Positions 57,610 through 64,000 of a DNA stretch of 64,000 nt are shown here, piece after piece. The position numbers and the translations under genes were made by a program. The stretch covers positions 682,001-746,000 of the forward strand of contig NZ_JAJTWT010000001.1 of the NCBI RefSeq assembly GCF_021353235.1, in the 5' to 3' direction. The notes under the pieces were generated by a model. The model did no database searches. It had not been told where the DNA came from and worked only from the letters and a program-made list of their open reading frames with translations. Source of the DNA: Pelomonas caseinilytica. Lineage in GTDB: Bacteria > Pseudomonadota > Gammaproteobacteria > Burkholderiales > Burkholderiaceae_C. The number at the start of each line of letters is the position of its first letter. Position 1 is the first letter of the stretch.

Positions 57610-57840
57610 TCACTGGCTGGCCGCCGAGGCCGGCATGTCGGGAACGGCGCTGGCCGGCGTGCTGGCGCTGTCCATCGGCGTCGTCGGCGACGGGTTCACC
57701 GGCGTGGTCGTGGGCGAGGGGCCGGTGTCGCTGGCGGGGGTGCCGTTGTTGTTGCGCTGGCAGCCGGCCAGGCCGCCCAGGGCGAACACGGCGATCAGCG
57801 CAGCGGCGATACCGCGTACGGCGCTCGGGTGGGTCTGCAT
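57610..57840 (-). CDS. small Pro/Thr-rich lipoprotein, 76 aa
   Basis: Signal peptide with lipobox LAGC (Cys about 27: ALIAVFALGGLAGC), then a Thr/Pro/Ser-rich tail (TTTPVNPSPTTPMDSAST) without a domain. Membrane-anchored spacer-like lipoprotein. AAGGAAG precedes ATG 57840. Confidence 0.7.
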   Translation of the reverse strand: MQTHPSAVRGIAAALIAVFALGGLAGCQRNNNGTPASDTGPSPTTTPVNPSPTTPMDSASTPASAVPDMPASAASQ

Positions 57841-57983
57841 GGTGGTCTTCCTTCGGTTGATGACGGTCTGCAGGAATGGCCGGCCTTGCGGCAAACCCCA
57901 TTCCAGGGTTCGGGCACCCGCCGGGCACACCGCTTGCCTTGCGGTGCCCGGCATTGGCGCAAAAACATAGGCGAGAACAGCCC

Positions 57984-59405
57984 ATGAAGCGAACACGCGC
58001 CTGGCGTCAGGGTTGGGTGTGGGCCCTGACGACCCTTCTACTCCTGGCCGGCACAGCGGCCTGCGGCAGCCTGCTGGAGCGCGACCGGCCGGTCCGGCCG
58101 CTGTCACCCGGCCTCGTCGCCCAACGCGTCACGCTGCAGGACCGCGATGGCCCCGTGCCTGCGGCGGCCGAGGCGCGTGAACTCGCCCGCGTGCGCGACG
58201 AAGGCAATGGCGCCCTGTTCGAGCGGCACCTGGGCGTCCTGGCCGCCGCCGGCGAGGCTCAGCTGCTGCGCGGCAACACGGCGCGGCTGCTGGTGGACGG
58301 CCCCGCCACGTTCGCGGCCATGAAGGCAGCCATCGTCGCGGCCCGGCACCGTCTCTTCGTCGAGTTCTACATCGTCGAGGACGAGGGCGTGGCGGCGGAA
58401 GTGGGCGAGCTGCTGCTGCGCAAGGCCGCCGAAGGCGTGCACGTGGCGCTGATGTACGACAGCCTCGGCTCGCTGGGGACGGAGCGCGCCTTCTTCGACC
58501 GCCTGCGCCAGGGCGGCATCGCCGTGTGCGCCTTCAACCCCTTGAACCCGTTGGAGCGGCCCGGCCACTGGGGCCTCGTGCAGCGCAACCACCGCAAGAT
58601 GCTGGCGGCCGACAGCGACGTCGCCTTCACCGGTGGCATCAATCTCAGCAACGTCTATGCGGAGGGCTCCTTCGGCAGCGCGCGGCGCCAGCGCGCGCCG
58701 GCCGATGCCGAGCGCCGGGGCTGGCGCGACACCCAGGTCGAAGTGCGCGGCCCGGTGGTGGGCGCCCTCGCCGCCCTCTTCCGCGAGTCCTGGGAGCGAC
58801 AGGGCTGCGAGGGCGAACTGCCGCCGGCCCCGCCACCGCGCGTGGCAACGCCGGGGCAACGCGTCATCAAGCTGGTGGCGGGCGATCCGGCCAACGGCGT
58901 CAACCCCAGCTATACCGCCCTGCTCCACGCCATCGACGCCTCCCAGCGCAGCGTGCAGCTGACCATGGCCTACTTCGCGCCCGGCCGCGAGTTCATCCAG
59001 GCCCTGTGCGATGCCGCGCGCCGCGGCGTCTCCGTGGCCCTGGTACTGCCCGGGCGCAGCGACGTGAAGATGGTGCTGCACGCCGCACGGGCTCGTTATG
59101 CCCAGCTGCTGGAGGCCGGCGTGCAGATCCACGAGATGTCGGGATCGGTCATGCATGCCAAGACGGCGGTGATAGACGGTGTCTATTCCAGCGTCGGCTC
59201 CAGCAACCTCGACTGGCGCAGCATCGTCGGCAACAACGAGGTCGACGTCATCGTGCTGGGCGACGACTTCGGCCAGGAGATGCAGGCCCTGTTCGCGCGG
59301 GACCTCCAGGTGTCCCGTCGCATCGACGCGGCGCAATGGTCGCAGCGCGGCCTGGGCGAGCGCCTGCTCGAAGGCTTTGCGCGGCTGGTGGAACCGCTGT
59401 TGTGA
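57984..59405 (+). CDS. phospholipase-D-family cardiolipin synthase
   Basis: 473 residues. Two HKD half-sites are present: HRKMLAAD followed by AFTGG, and MHAKTAVIDG followed by VGSSNLDWRS. EFYIVEDEGVAAEVGELLL starts the first half. It condenses phosphatidylglycerol (or related lipids) to cardiolipin at the membrane. The N-terminus has a lipobox-like ALTTLLLLAGTAAC, unlike ClsA which has two TM helices, so it is probably a ClsB/C-like lipid-anchored form. ATG 57984 is preceded by a weak GCGAGA site. Confidence 0.88.
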   Translation: MKRTRAWRQGWVWALTTLLLLAGTAACGSLLERDRPVRPLSPGLVAQRVTLQDRDGPVPAAAEARELARVRDEGNGALFERHLGVLAAAGEAQLLRGNTARLLVDGPATFAAMKAAIVAARHRLFVEFYIVEDEGVAAEVGELLLRKAAEGVHVALMYDSLGSLGTERAFFDRLRQGGIAVCAFNPLNPLERPGHWGLVQRNHRKMLAADSDVAFTGGINLSNVYAEGSFGSARRQRAPADAERRGWRDTQVEVRGPVVGALAALFRESWERQGCEGELPPAPPPRVATPGQRVIKLVAGDPANGVNPSYTALLHAIDASQRSVQLTMAYFAPGREFIQALCDAARRGVSVALVLPGRSDVKMVLHAARARYAQLLEAGVQIHEMSGSVMHAKTAVIDGVYSSVGSSNLDWRSIVGNNEVDVIVLGDDFGQEMQALFARDLQVSRRIDAAQWSQRGLGERLLEGFARLVEPLL

Positions 59406-59476
59406 CGCGCCTGGCCGTGTCGGGAGCGCCGCTTGCCCCGTCGGCAGCCATGCACCCGCGTTCGGGAGTCATCGCG

Positions 59477-59659
59477 ATGGCCATCAAGGGTTTCCTCCTC
59501 CTCGCCGCCGCCGGCCTGCTGGCCCGGGCGCTGGCGCGTGCACGGCCTCGACGCTCCCGATGGGCCCTCCTCCCTGTCCTACCGTCCCCGCCGCCCGCGG
59601 CGGGCCGCAGCGACGACCTGCTGTCGCCGGGCTCCGGCGACGGTCCCATCCCAGCCTGA
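59477..59659 (+). CDS. small membrane protein, 60 aa
   Basis: MAIKGFLLLAAAGLLARALA helix, a basic patch (RARPRRSRW) and a Pro/Gly tail. GGGAG is 8 bases before ATG 59477. Not recognised. Lies between the cardiolipin synthase and the next hypothetical gene in the same direction. Confidence 0.5.
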   Translation: MAIKGFLLLAAAGLLARALARARPRRSRWALLPVLPSPPPAAGRSDDLLSPGSGDGPIPA

Positions 59660-59664
59660 AAGCC

Positions 59665-60108
59665 ATGGACACGACGATGAACGCTCCCGCTTCCACTCTG
59701 GCCTCGCCGGCGATGGCCGAGATGCCGGCCACCAACCGCCGCCTGGAGCGCCCCCGCCGGCCCGGCGGCAGCAAGATGGGCCGGCTGATGTGGCGCAGCC
59801 GCACCCGCACGGCGGGCATCCGCTTCGAGTGGGTGTCCCGCACCACCGGCCCGGTGCTGCGCGTCGTGGCGACGTGGACGGACTGGCAAGGCCAGCCGCG
59901 CCATACGTCGTTCTCGGTGCAGTGCAACGGCCTCGAAGGCGCTCTGGACCGCGCCATCGCCTGCCGCATCTCCTGCGGCGCGCCCATGCCGGACCGAGAC
60001 GATCTGCTGAAGCGCCTGCAGCAGGAATTCGCCACCGCTCCGCACGTCCCGCCGGGCGGCGTGCCGGTGGGCGCGACCTTCGCGCCGCCTGCCGCCCGCG
60101 TGAACTGA
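59665..60108 (+). CDS. hypothetical protein with AP2-like beta fold, 147 aa
   Basis: The middle (GIRFEWVSRTTGPVLRVVAT, WQGQPRHTSFSVQCNG, ALDRAIACRIS) resembles the three-strand-plus-helix AP2-type DNA-binding module seen in phage and bacterial proteins; the similarity is weak. No membrane helix. ATG 59665 or 59677 both fit; no strong ribosome site. Confidence 0.65.
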   Translation: MDTTMNAPASTLASPAMAEMPATNRRLERPRRPGGSKMGRLMWRSRTRTAGIRFEWVSRTTGPVLRVVATWTDWQGQPRHTSFSVQCNGLEGALDRAIACRISCGAPMPDRDDLLKRLQQEFATAPHVPPGGVPVGATFAPPAARVN

Positions 60109-60157
60109 GACCGGCGACAGCTCGGGCGCCGGCCGCAAGCCCGCGGCTGGCCGGCGC

Positions 60158-60238
60158 TCAGAGCCAGTTGATGATGCGCTTCAGCCAGCGCGGCAGCGGG
60201 CGGCTGGGGACGTAGTTCTGGCGGTATTGGCTGGGCAT
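60158..60238 (-). CDS. possible 26-residue basic peptide
   Basis: Encodes MPSQYRQNYVPSRPLPRWLK followed by RIINWL, ending in an amphipathic basic helix. A GCCAGG site is about 8 bases before ATG 60238. It may be a real micro-protein, but it could also be chance. Divergent from the SGNH hydrolase gene. Confidence 0.35.
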   Translation of the reverse strand: MPSQYRQNYVPSRPLPRWLKRIINWL

Positions 60239-60324
60239 GGCGAAACCTGGCAAAAATGACAGCTGTCGATTTATACAGCTTCGTGAGGCCGCTGCCAAGC
60301 GTCTTCCCGGGGTGGCGAGCAATT

Positions 60325-60338
60325 TGGTAGCGATATCA
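60325..60338. promoter_or_regulatory. LacI/GalR-like operator TGGTAGCGATATCA
   Basis: An imperfect dyad around a central CG, resembling the TGGTAGCG-type half sites of LacI-family operators, 7 bp before the SGNH hydrolase ATG. A second perfect dyad GACAGCTGTC lies at 60258-60267. The regulator is not in the window. Low-confidence inference. Confidence 0.3.
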
Positions 60339-60345
60339 TTTTTGG

Positions 60346-61662
60346 ATGAACGCTGCTCGACGCCCCCTGCTTGCCGGCCGCCCTCCCGCTCGCCTCCTGC
60401 CGCTTCTTGCCGCCGCGTTGCTGGCCGCCTGCGGCCTCTCATCGCGTGCCGGTCATGACGCTGCCTGGGTGGCCGCCTGGGGCAGCGCTCAGCTCGAGCA
60501 ACCGCCCATGCCGGACTCCGAGCAGCCGGCGGCCTGGCGGCAGCCGCTGCGGGACGTGAGCTTGCGCCAGGTGGTACGCACCACCGTCGAGGGCGGCCCG
60601 GTGCGAGTTCGGTTCAGCAATCTCTTCGGCAAGGAAGTCTTGCGGCTGGATGCCGCCAGCCTGGCCATGGTCGAGCCCGGGACCGAAGACGCCCGCCCGC
60701 AATTGCAGGCCGCGAGCCTCAGGCCCTTGACCTTCGGCGGCCGACGCGCCCTGGACCTGGCGCCCGGCGACGAGGCCTGGAGCGACCCCGTCGCCCTTGA
60801 CCTGCCGCGGCTGGCCGACCTGGCCGTGCAGATGCACGTGGTGAGCGCGCCTGCTGTGGCCACCGTTCATCCCGGCTCGCGCATCGCGAGTTGGGCGGTG
60901 CCGGGCAATCGGGCGGACGATGCAGCATGGCCGGAAGCCGTCGCCCGCGAGGGTTGGTGGCAGCTCGCGGCCGTGGACGTCGCGCCCCGCCGACCCCAGC
61001 CCGTGCTCGTCGCCATCGGCGACTCCATCACCGACGGCTATGGCGTGCCGTCGGGCAGCTACCAGCGCTGGACCGATGCCCTCGCCCGCCGCCTTGCCGA
61101 CCAGGGGCGGGCGGCCGCCATCGTCAACACCGGCATCGGTGGCAACCGCCTCCTGCAGGACGGCCTCGGCCCTCGGCTGCTGGCGCGCTTCGACCGCGAC
61201 GCGCTGTCGCGCAGCGGCGTCACGCACGTCGTGCTGCTGGCCGGCGTCAACGACCTCGGCATCAGCCACCGCCAGCGGCCCACGACGGCCGAATCGCGCG
61301 CCGCCCTCGTCGCAGCCCTCGAGCGGGGCCTGGGCGATCTCGCGGCCCAGGCCCGCCGGCGCGGCGTCTGCCTCTTCGTCTCGACCGTCATGCCCTATGC
61401 CGGCAGCGGCTACTACCAGCCCGGTCCCGAGAACGAGGCCGACCGCCAGGCCCTCAACGACTGGATCCGCCGCTCGGCCGGCTTCGACGCCGTGCTGGAC
61501 TTCGACGCCCTCGCGCGCGACCCGGCCCGGCCGTCCTACCTGCGCCACGAGCTGGACAACGACGGCCTGCACCCCTCGCTCGCCGGCTACCAGGCCATGG
61601 CCGACGCCTTCCCGGTCGAGTGGCTGGATCGCCGCTGCCCGCCGCGGCCGGGACCCCAATGA
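60346..61662 (+). CDS. SGNH/GDSL hydrolase lipoprotein
   Basis: 438 residues. Lipobox LLAAC (Cys about 29), an N-terminal beta-domain (VRTTVEGGPVRVRFSNLFGK) and the SGNH catalytic domain from about 220: GDSITDGYG (Ser about 227), NTGIGGNRLL, LLAGVNDLG and HELDNDGLHPSLAGY. It is an esterase/carbohydrate-deacetylase type enzyme exposed in the periplasm. Convergent with the TonB-dependent receptor, so the pair may serve uptake and processing of an acylated sugar (inference). Confidence 0.92.
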   Translation: MNAARRPLLAGRPPARLLPLLAAALLAACGLSSRAGHDAAWVAAWGSAQLEQPPMPDSEQPAAWRQPLRDVSLRQVVRTTVEGGPVRVRFSNLFGKEVLRLDAASLAMVEPGTEDARPQLQAASLRPLTFGGRRALDLAPGDEAWSDPVALDLPRLADLAVQMHVVSAPAVATVHPGSRIASWAVPGNRADDAAWPEAVAREGWWQLAAVDVAPRRPQPVLVAIGDSITDGYGVPSGSYQRWTDALARRLADQGRAAAIVNTGIGGNRLLQDGLGPRLLARFDRDALSRSGVTHVVLLAGVNDLGISHRQRPTTAESRAALVAALERGLGDLAAQARRRGVCLFVSTVMPYAGSGYYQPGPENEADRQALNDWIRRSAGFDAVLDFDALARDPARPSYLRHELDNDGLHPSLAGYQAMADAFPVEWLDRRCPPRPGPQ

Positions 61663-61704
61663 AGAGAGGCTCCGCGAGGAGCCCCTGCCCTTGCCGGCGC
61701 CCGC

Positions 61705-64000
61705 TCAGAAGCTGGCGCGCAGCCCGACCTGGTAGGTGCGCCCCGGCTCGTAGATGGCATAGGGCGCATTGGCGAACTGGAAGTTGGTGCGCTGGCTGGC
61801 ACGCGTGACGTTGAAGACGTCGAACGTGGCCTGCAGGTCCCGGCTCCAGCCCAGGATCTCGCCGATGTTCAGGCGGGAGGTGAAATCCACCTGGGCGTAG
61901 TCCATGCCGTAGAAGGCGGCCGCGGTGATGCCGTTCTGACCGGTGCCCGAGGACTGCGAACCCTTGGTGAAGTTCCTGGTCACGCGGAAGCCGCCGTACT
62001 TGCCCTCGTAATACGCCGCCAGGTTGTAGGTGTGGGGCGGCACGCCGATGGCGACGTTGGCGCCCGACTGCTTGACCTTGGTGTAGTTGGCGCTGATGCC
62101 GAATCCGGCCAGATACGAGGTCAGCACGTCGAGCGGCTGCTGCACCGTCAACTCCAGCCCCTTGATCTTCAGCGCGTCCGACGTGTTCTGCACCTGGGAC
62201 AGCACGATGGGCAGGTTGTTGATGAGGGCCAGCTGGTCGGCCGGCGGCAGGGCGTCCAGGTCGGCCGGCACGGGCAGGCCGGCGGACTTGTAGAGGTTGG
62301 TGCGCTGGTCGCGGGTCAGGCCATTGGTCCAGTTGATGTTGAACTGGTTGAGGTAGCTGAAGGGTACGTTGAAGGTGCGCGTCGCCGTGAAGCCGGTGAT
62401 GCTCTTCTTGAACCAGGCCAGGGCCACATAGCCTTCACGCCCCGTGTACCACTCCAGGCCCAGGTCCGTGTTCTTGGACTGGTAGGGCTTGAGGTCGGGG
62501 TTGGTCAGCGTGCCGTTCTGCGCCGAAGGGTCGCTGAAGCTGGCCGTCAGCGCCCGCAGCGAGGTCGGGTCGGCGCGCGTGATGGTCTTGGACATCGACG
62601 CCCGGGCCACCACGTCGCGGCGCAGGTTGTAGGCCAGGCTGCCCGAGGGCAGGAAGTTGCTGTAGTTCGTGGTCGTGTAGCTCTCCACCACGGGCGTCGG
62701 GTAGCGGCCGCCGTCCAGCAGCGTGGTGTTGCGCGGGTCGGCCGGCGTGCTCAACGAGGCGAAGGTCTGCTCCGTCGTCGCGTAGCGGGCGCCGGCGTTG
62801 TAGCGCAGCTTGTTGCCGAAGACAGCGGCCTCGCCGTTCACCTCCGTGAAGATGGACGTGACCCTCTCCTGGAAGAAGCCGGGGTTCACGCCGGTGTTGG
62901 TGCTGCCGATGCCGGGCACCGCGGTCTCGTGGGCGGCGGCGTAGTTGGCGTCCTTGGCGAAGCGCGCCCAGTCCAGCGCCACGAAGCCGCGCGGGTCGGG
63001 CGACAGGTAGCTCGGCACCGCCGAGTTCGGGATGGCCGAGCCGAGGTAGAGCAGCGGCGCCGTGGCACCGGCCGTGTAGCCTGTGCCATAACCGGGATAG
63101 TCGGCGGCGGCCGAGCCCGCGGCGCCGTTGCCGTTGCAGCCGTTCTTGTTGGTCGTGTTGGGCGCGGGCAGGAAGACGTTGAGGTTGCGCCCGCAGACGA
63201 TGTTGGACCAGTAGTTGTCGTTGTTCAGCGACTGGATGCGGCGCGAGACGCTGTCGTAGGCACCGCCGAACTTGATGTCGACGACGTCCGCATCGATGTC
63301 GATGGCGCCGCGCAGGCCTGAGGTGCGCACCTGGCGCTTCTCCTCCTGCACGTTGACGCGCCCGCCGTTCCAGCCGAAGGCGCTCGGCGTGTTGAGGATG
63401 TCGCTGGCGCCGGTCAGCGTGTTGGTGGCCTTGAGCACGGGCGTGCCGCTGGTGTTGTCGTACTCGGTCGTGATGCCCGAGCCCAGCACCGTCTGCACCA
63501 GCACGGTGGGCGACTGGCGGTGGAAGTCGCTGCGCGTCGCGTTGGCCTGCACGTCGACGCTGATGGCATCGGTGATCTTGAGCTTCACCCCCGGGTTGAA
63601 GCTGTGGAACTTGGTGTCCTCGGTGTAGGGCCGGTACTCGAGGAAATACTGCGAGTTGGCGAAGGTGCCCTTGGTGACGACGCAGCCATTGCTGCAGTCG
63701 CTGCGGTCCACCTGCATGTTGACGGGGATGGCCGAGCCGTTGCGGCCCACCCAGTTCATGTCGCTGCGTTCGAACTCGTTCTTCTTGTGGCCGTAGATGG
63801 TGTCCAGGAAGATCTGCACCGAGCTGTTGGGCCGCACCTCGAAGGAGAGGATGCCGTTCAGGCGGTCGCGGTTGCCCTCGGCCACCATGCTGCGGCCCAG
63901 CCGCGGGATGATGGCGTTGTCGATCTGCGTGATGGTGAGGCCAGGGTTGTGTGCCAGCAGGAAGGCCTCGTCGATGGTCGCGCCGGCCGTCAGCCCGTTG
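61705..64000 (-). CDS. TonB-dependent receptor, C-terminal 765 residues (5' cut by window)
   Basis: The frame is open to the window end. It is the beta-barrel part of a large TonB-dependent outer-membrane receptor: alternating aromatic strands, TSGLRGAIDIDAD, RYNAGARYATTEQTF, PSGSLAYNLRRDVVARASMS, DLKPYQSKNTDLGLEWYTGR, and a terminal TYQVGLRASF with Phe last. A Cys pair (DCSNGC) may tie an extracellular loop. The upstream part (LLAHNPGLTITQIDNAI) belongs to the barrel entry; the plug and TonB box are outside. Style matches large carbohydrate-type (Caulobacter/Xanthomonas-like) receptors; the substrate is unknown. Confidence 0.93.
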   Translation of the reverse strand, partial: NGLTAGATIDEAFLLAHNPGLTITQIDNAIIPRLGRSMVAEGNRDRLNGILSFEVRPNSSVQIFLDTIYGHKKNEFERSDMNWVGRNGSAIPVNMQVDRSDCSNGCVVTKGTFANSQYFLEYRPYTEDTKFHSFNPGVKLKITDAISVDVQANATRSDFHRQSPTVLVQTVLGSGITTEYDNTSGTPVLKATNTLTGASDILNTPSAFGWNGGRVNVQEEKRQVRTSGLRGAIDIDADVVDIKFGGAYDSVSRRIQSLNNDNYWSNIVCGRNLNVFLPAPNTTNKNGCNGNGAAGSAAADYPGYGTGYTAGATAPLLYLGSAIPNSAVPSYLSPDPRGFVALDWARFAKDANYAAAHETAVPGIGSTNTGVNPGFFQERVTSIFTEVNGEAAVFGNKLRYNAGARYATTEQTFASLSTPADPRNTTLLDGGRYPTPVVESYTTTNYSNFLPSGSLAYNLRRDVVARASMSKTITRADPTSLRALTASFSDPSAQNGTLTNPDLKPYQSKNTDLGLEWYTGREGYVALAWFKKSITGFTATRTFNVPFSYLNQFNINWTNGLTRDQRTNLYKSAGLPVPADLDALPPADQLALINNLPIVLSQVQNTSDALKIKGLELTVQQPLDVLTSYLAGFGISANYTKVKQSGANVAIGVPPHTYNLAAYYEGKYGGFRVTRNFTKGSQSSGTGQNGITAAAFYGMDYAQVDFTSRLNIGEILGWSRDLQATFDVFNVTRASQRTNFQFANAPYAIYEPGRTYQVGLRASF

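Overview
The window is GC-rich chromosomal DNA whose gene content and protein sequences point to a betaproteobacterium of the order Burkholderiales, probably in the Rubrivivax/Roseateles/Leptothrix neighbourhood. This assignment is inferred from protein style, high GC, and the tRNA and stress-gene repertoire, not from a marker gene. Housekeeping genes (pepN, fbp, tRNA-Thr) sit beside a long accessory stretch.

Layout. 0-5 kb: end of a DMT transporter, pepN-fbp (ATGA overlap), a periplasmic alpha/beta hydrolase, tRNA-Thr(CGT) with a terminator. 5-15 kb: a broken ligD fragment, an OmpA-like lipoprotein, CsbD, a PAS/histidine kinase/receiver hybrid, a CBS protein, a PQQ-type sugar dehydrogenase, a G/Q/Y/S-rich low-complexity protein and an rpoN copy outside its usual context. 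15-27 kb: a hemerythrin-domain gene, a glycosyltransferase with an internal stop, a metal-dependent hydrolase, an intact glycosyltransferase, a decayed large catalase, a BON lipoprotein, an AI-2E-type permease, a beta-barrel protein, a second hybrid kinase and a four-helix stress protein. 27-34.3 kb: an Rhs polymorphic-toxin locus. 34.7-37.6 kb: a leftward run of membrane and stress proteins (DUF883, DUF1469, lipocalin-like, DUF421). 37.8-39.7 kb: a complete IS1380-family element abutting a 267-bp three-stem palindromic element. 39.7-49.5 kb: SDR, small stress proteins, a metallopeptidase, PAP2, two glycosyltransferases, a HAD protein lacking its nucleophile, topoisomerase IB and a DUF2334 deacetylase. 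49.8-53.9 kb: a CqsA/CqsS-type alpha-hydroxyketone quorum-sensing cluster with a LuxR-type regulator. 54.2-60.2 kb: an NtrC-type regulator, UDP-galactopyranose mutase, a phospholipase-D-type cardiolipin synthase and small proteins. 60.3-64 kb: an SGNH hydrolase lipoprotein convergent with a TonB-dependent receptor cut by the window end.

The two most notable systems are these. (1) The Rhs locus has one full-length Sec-signalled Rhs protein ending in an L,D-transpeptidase-like tip, followed at once by a 4-TM candidate immunity gene. Downstream lie a displaced Rhs C-terminus with an HETLH metalloprotease-like tip plus a signal-peptide-bearing candidate immunity gene, and then a third core remnant. 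Both candidate immunity proteins are in the envelope, which implies envelope-acting toxins. (2) The quorum-sensing cluster is luxR-type regulator, LqsR-like response regulator, CqsS-like kinase (stop/start overlap), and convergent cqsA.

Dispersed repeats are prominent. A CACAGAG-rich hairpin occurs four times, each time 15-55 bp after a + strand stop codon. A ~110-bp GC-rich hairpin element occurs twice in opposite orientation. Several genes are broken by a single base (ligD, hemerythrin, glycosyltransferase, catalase), so either local gene decay or residual sequencing error must be considered.
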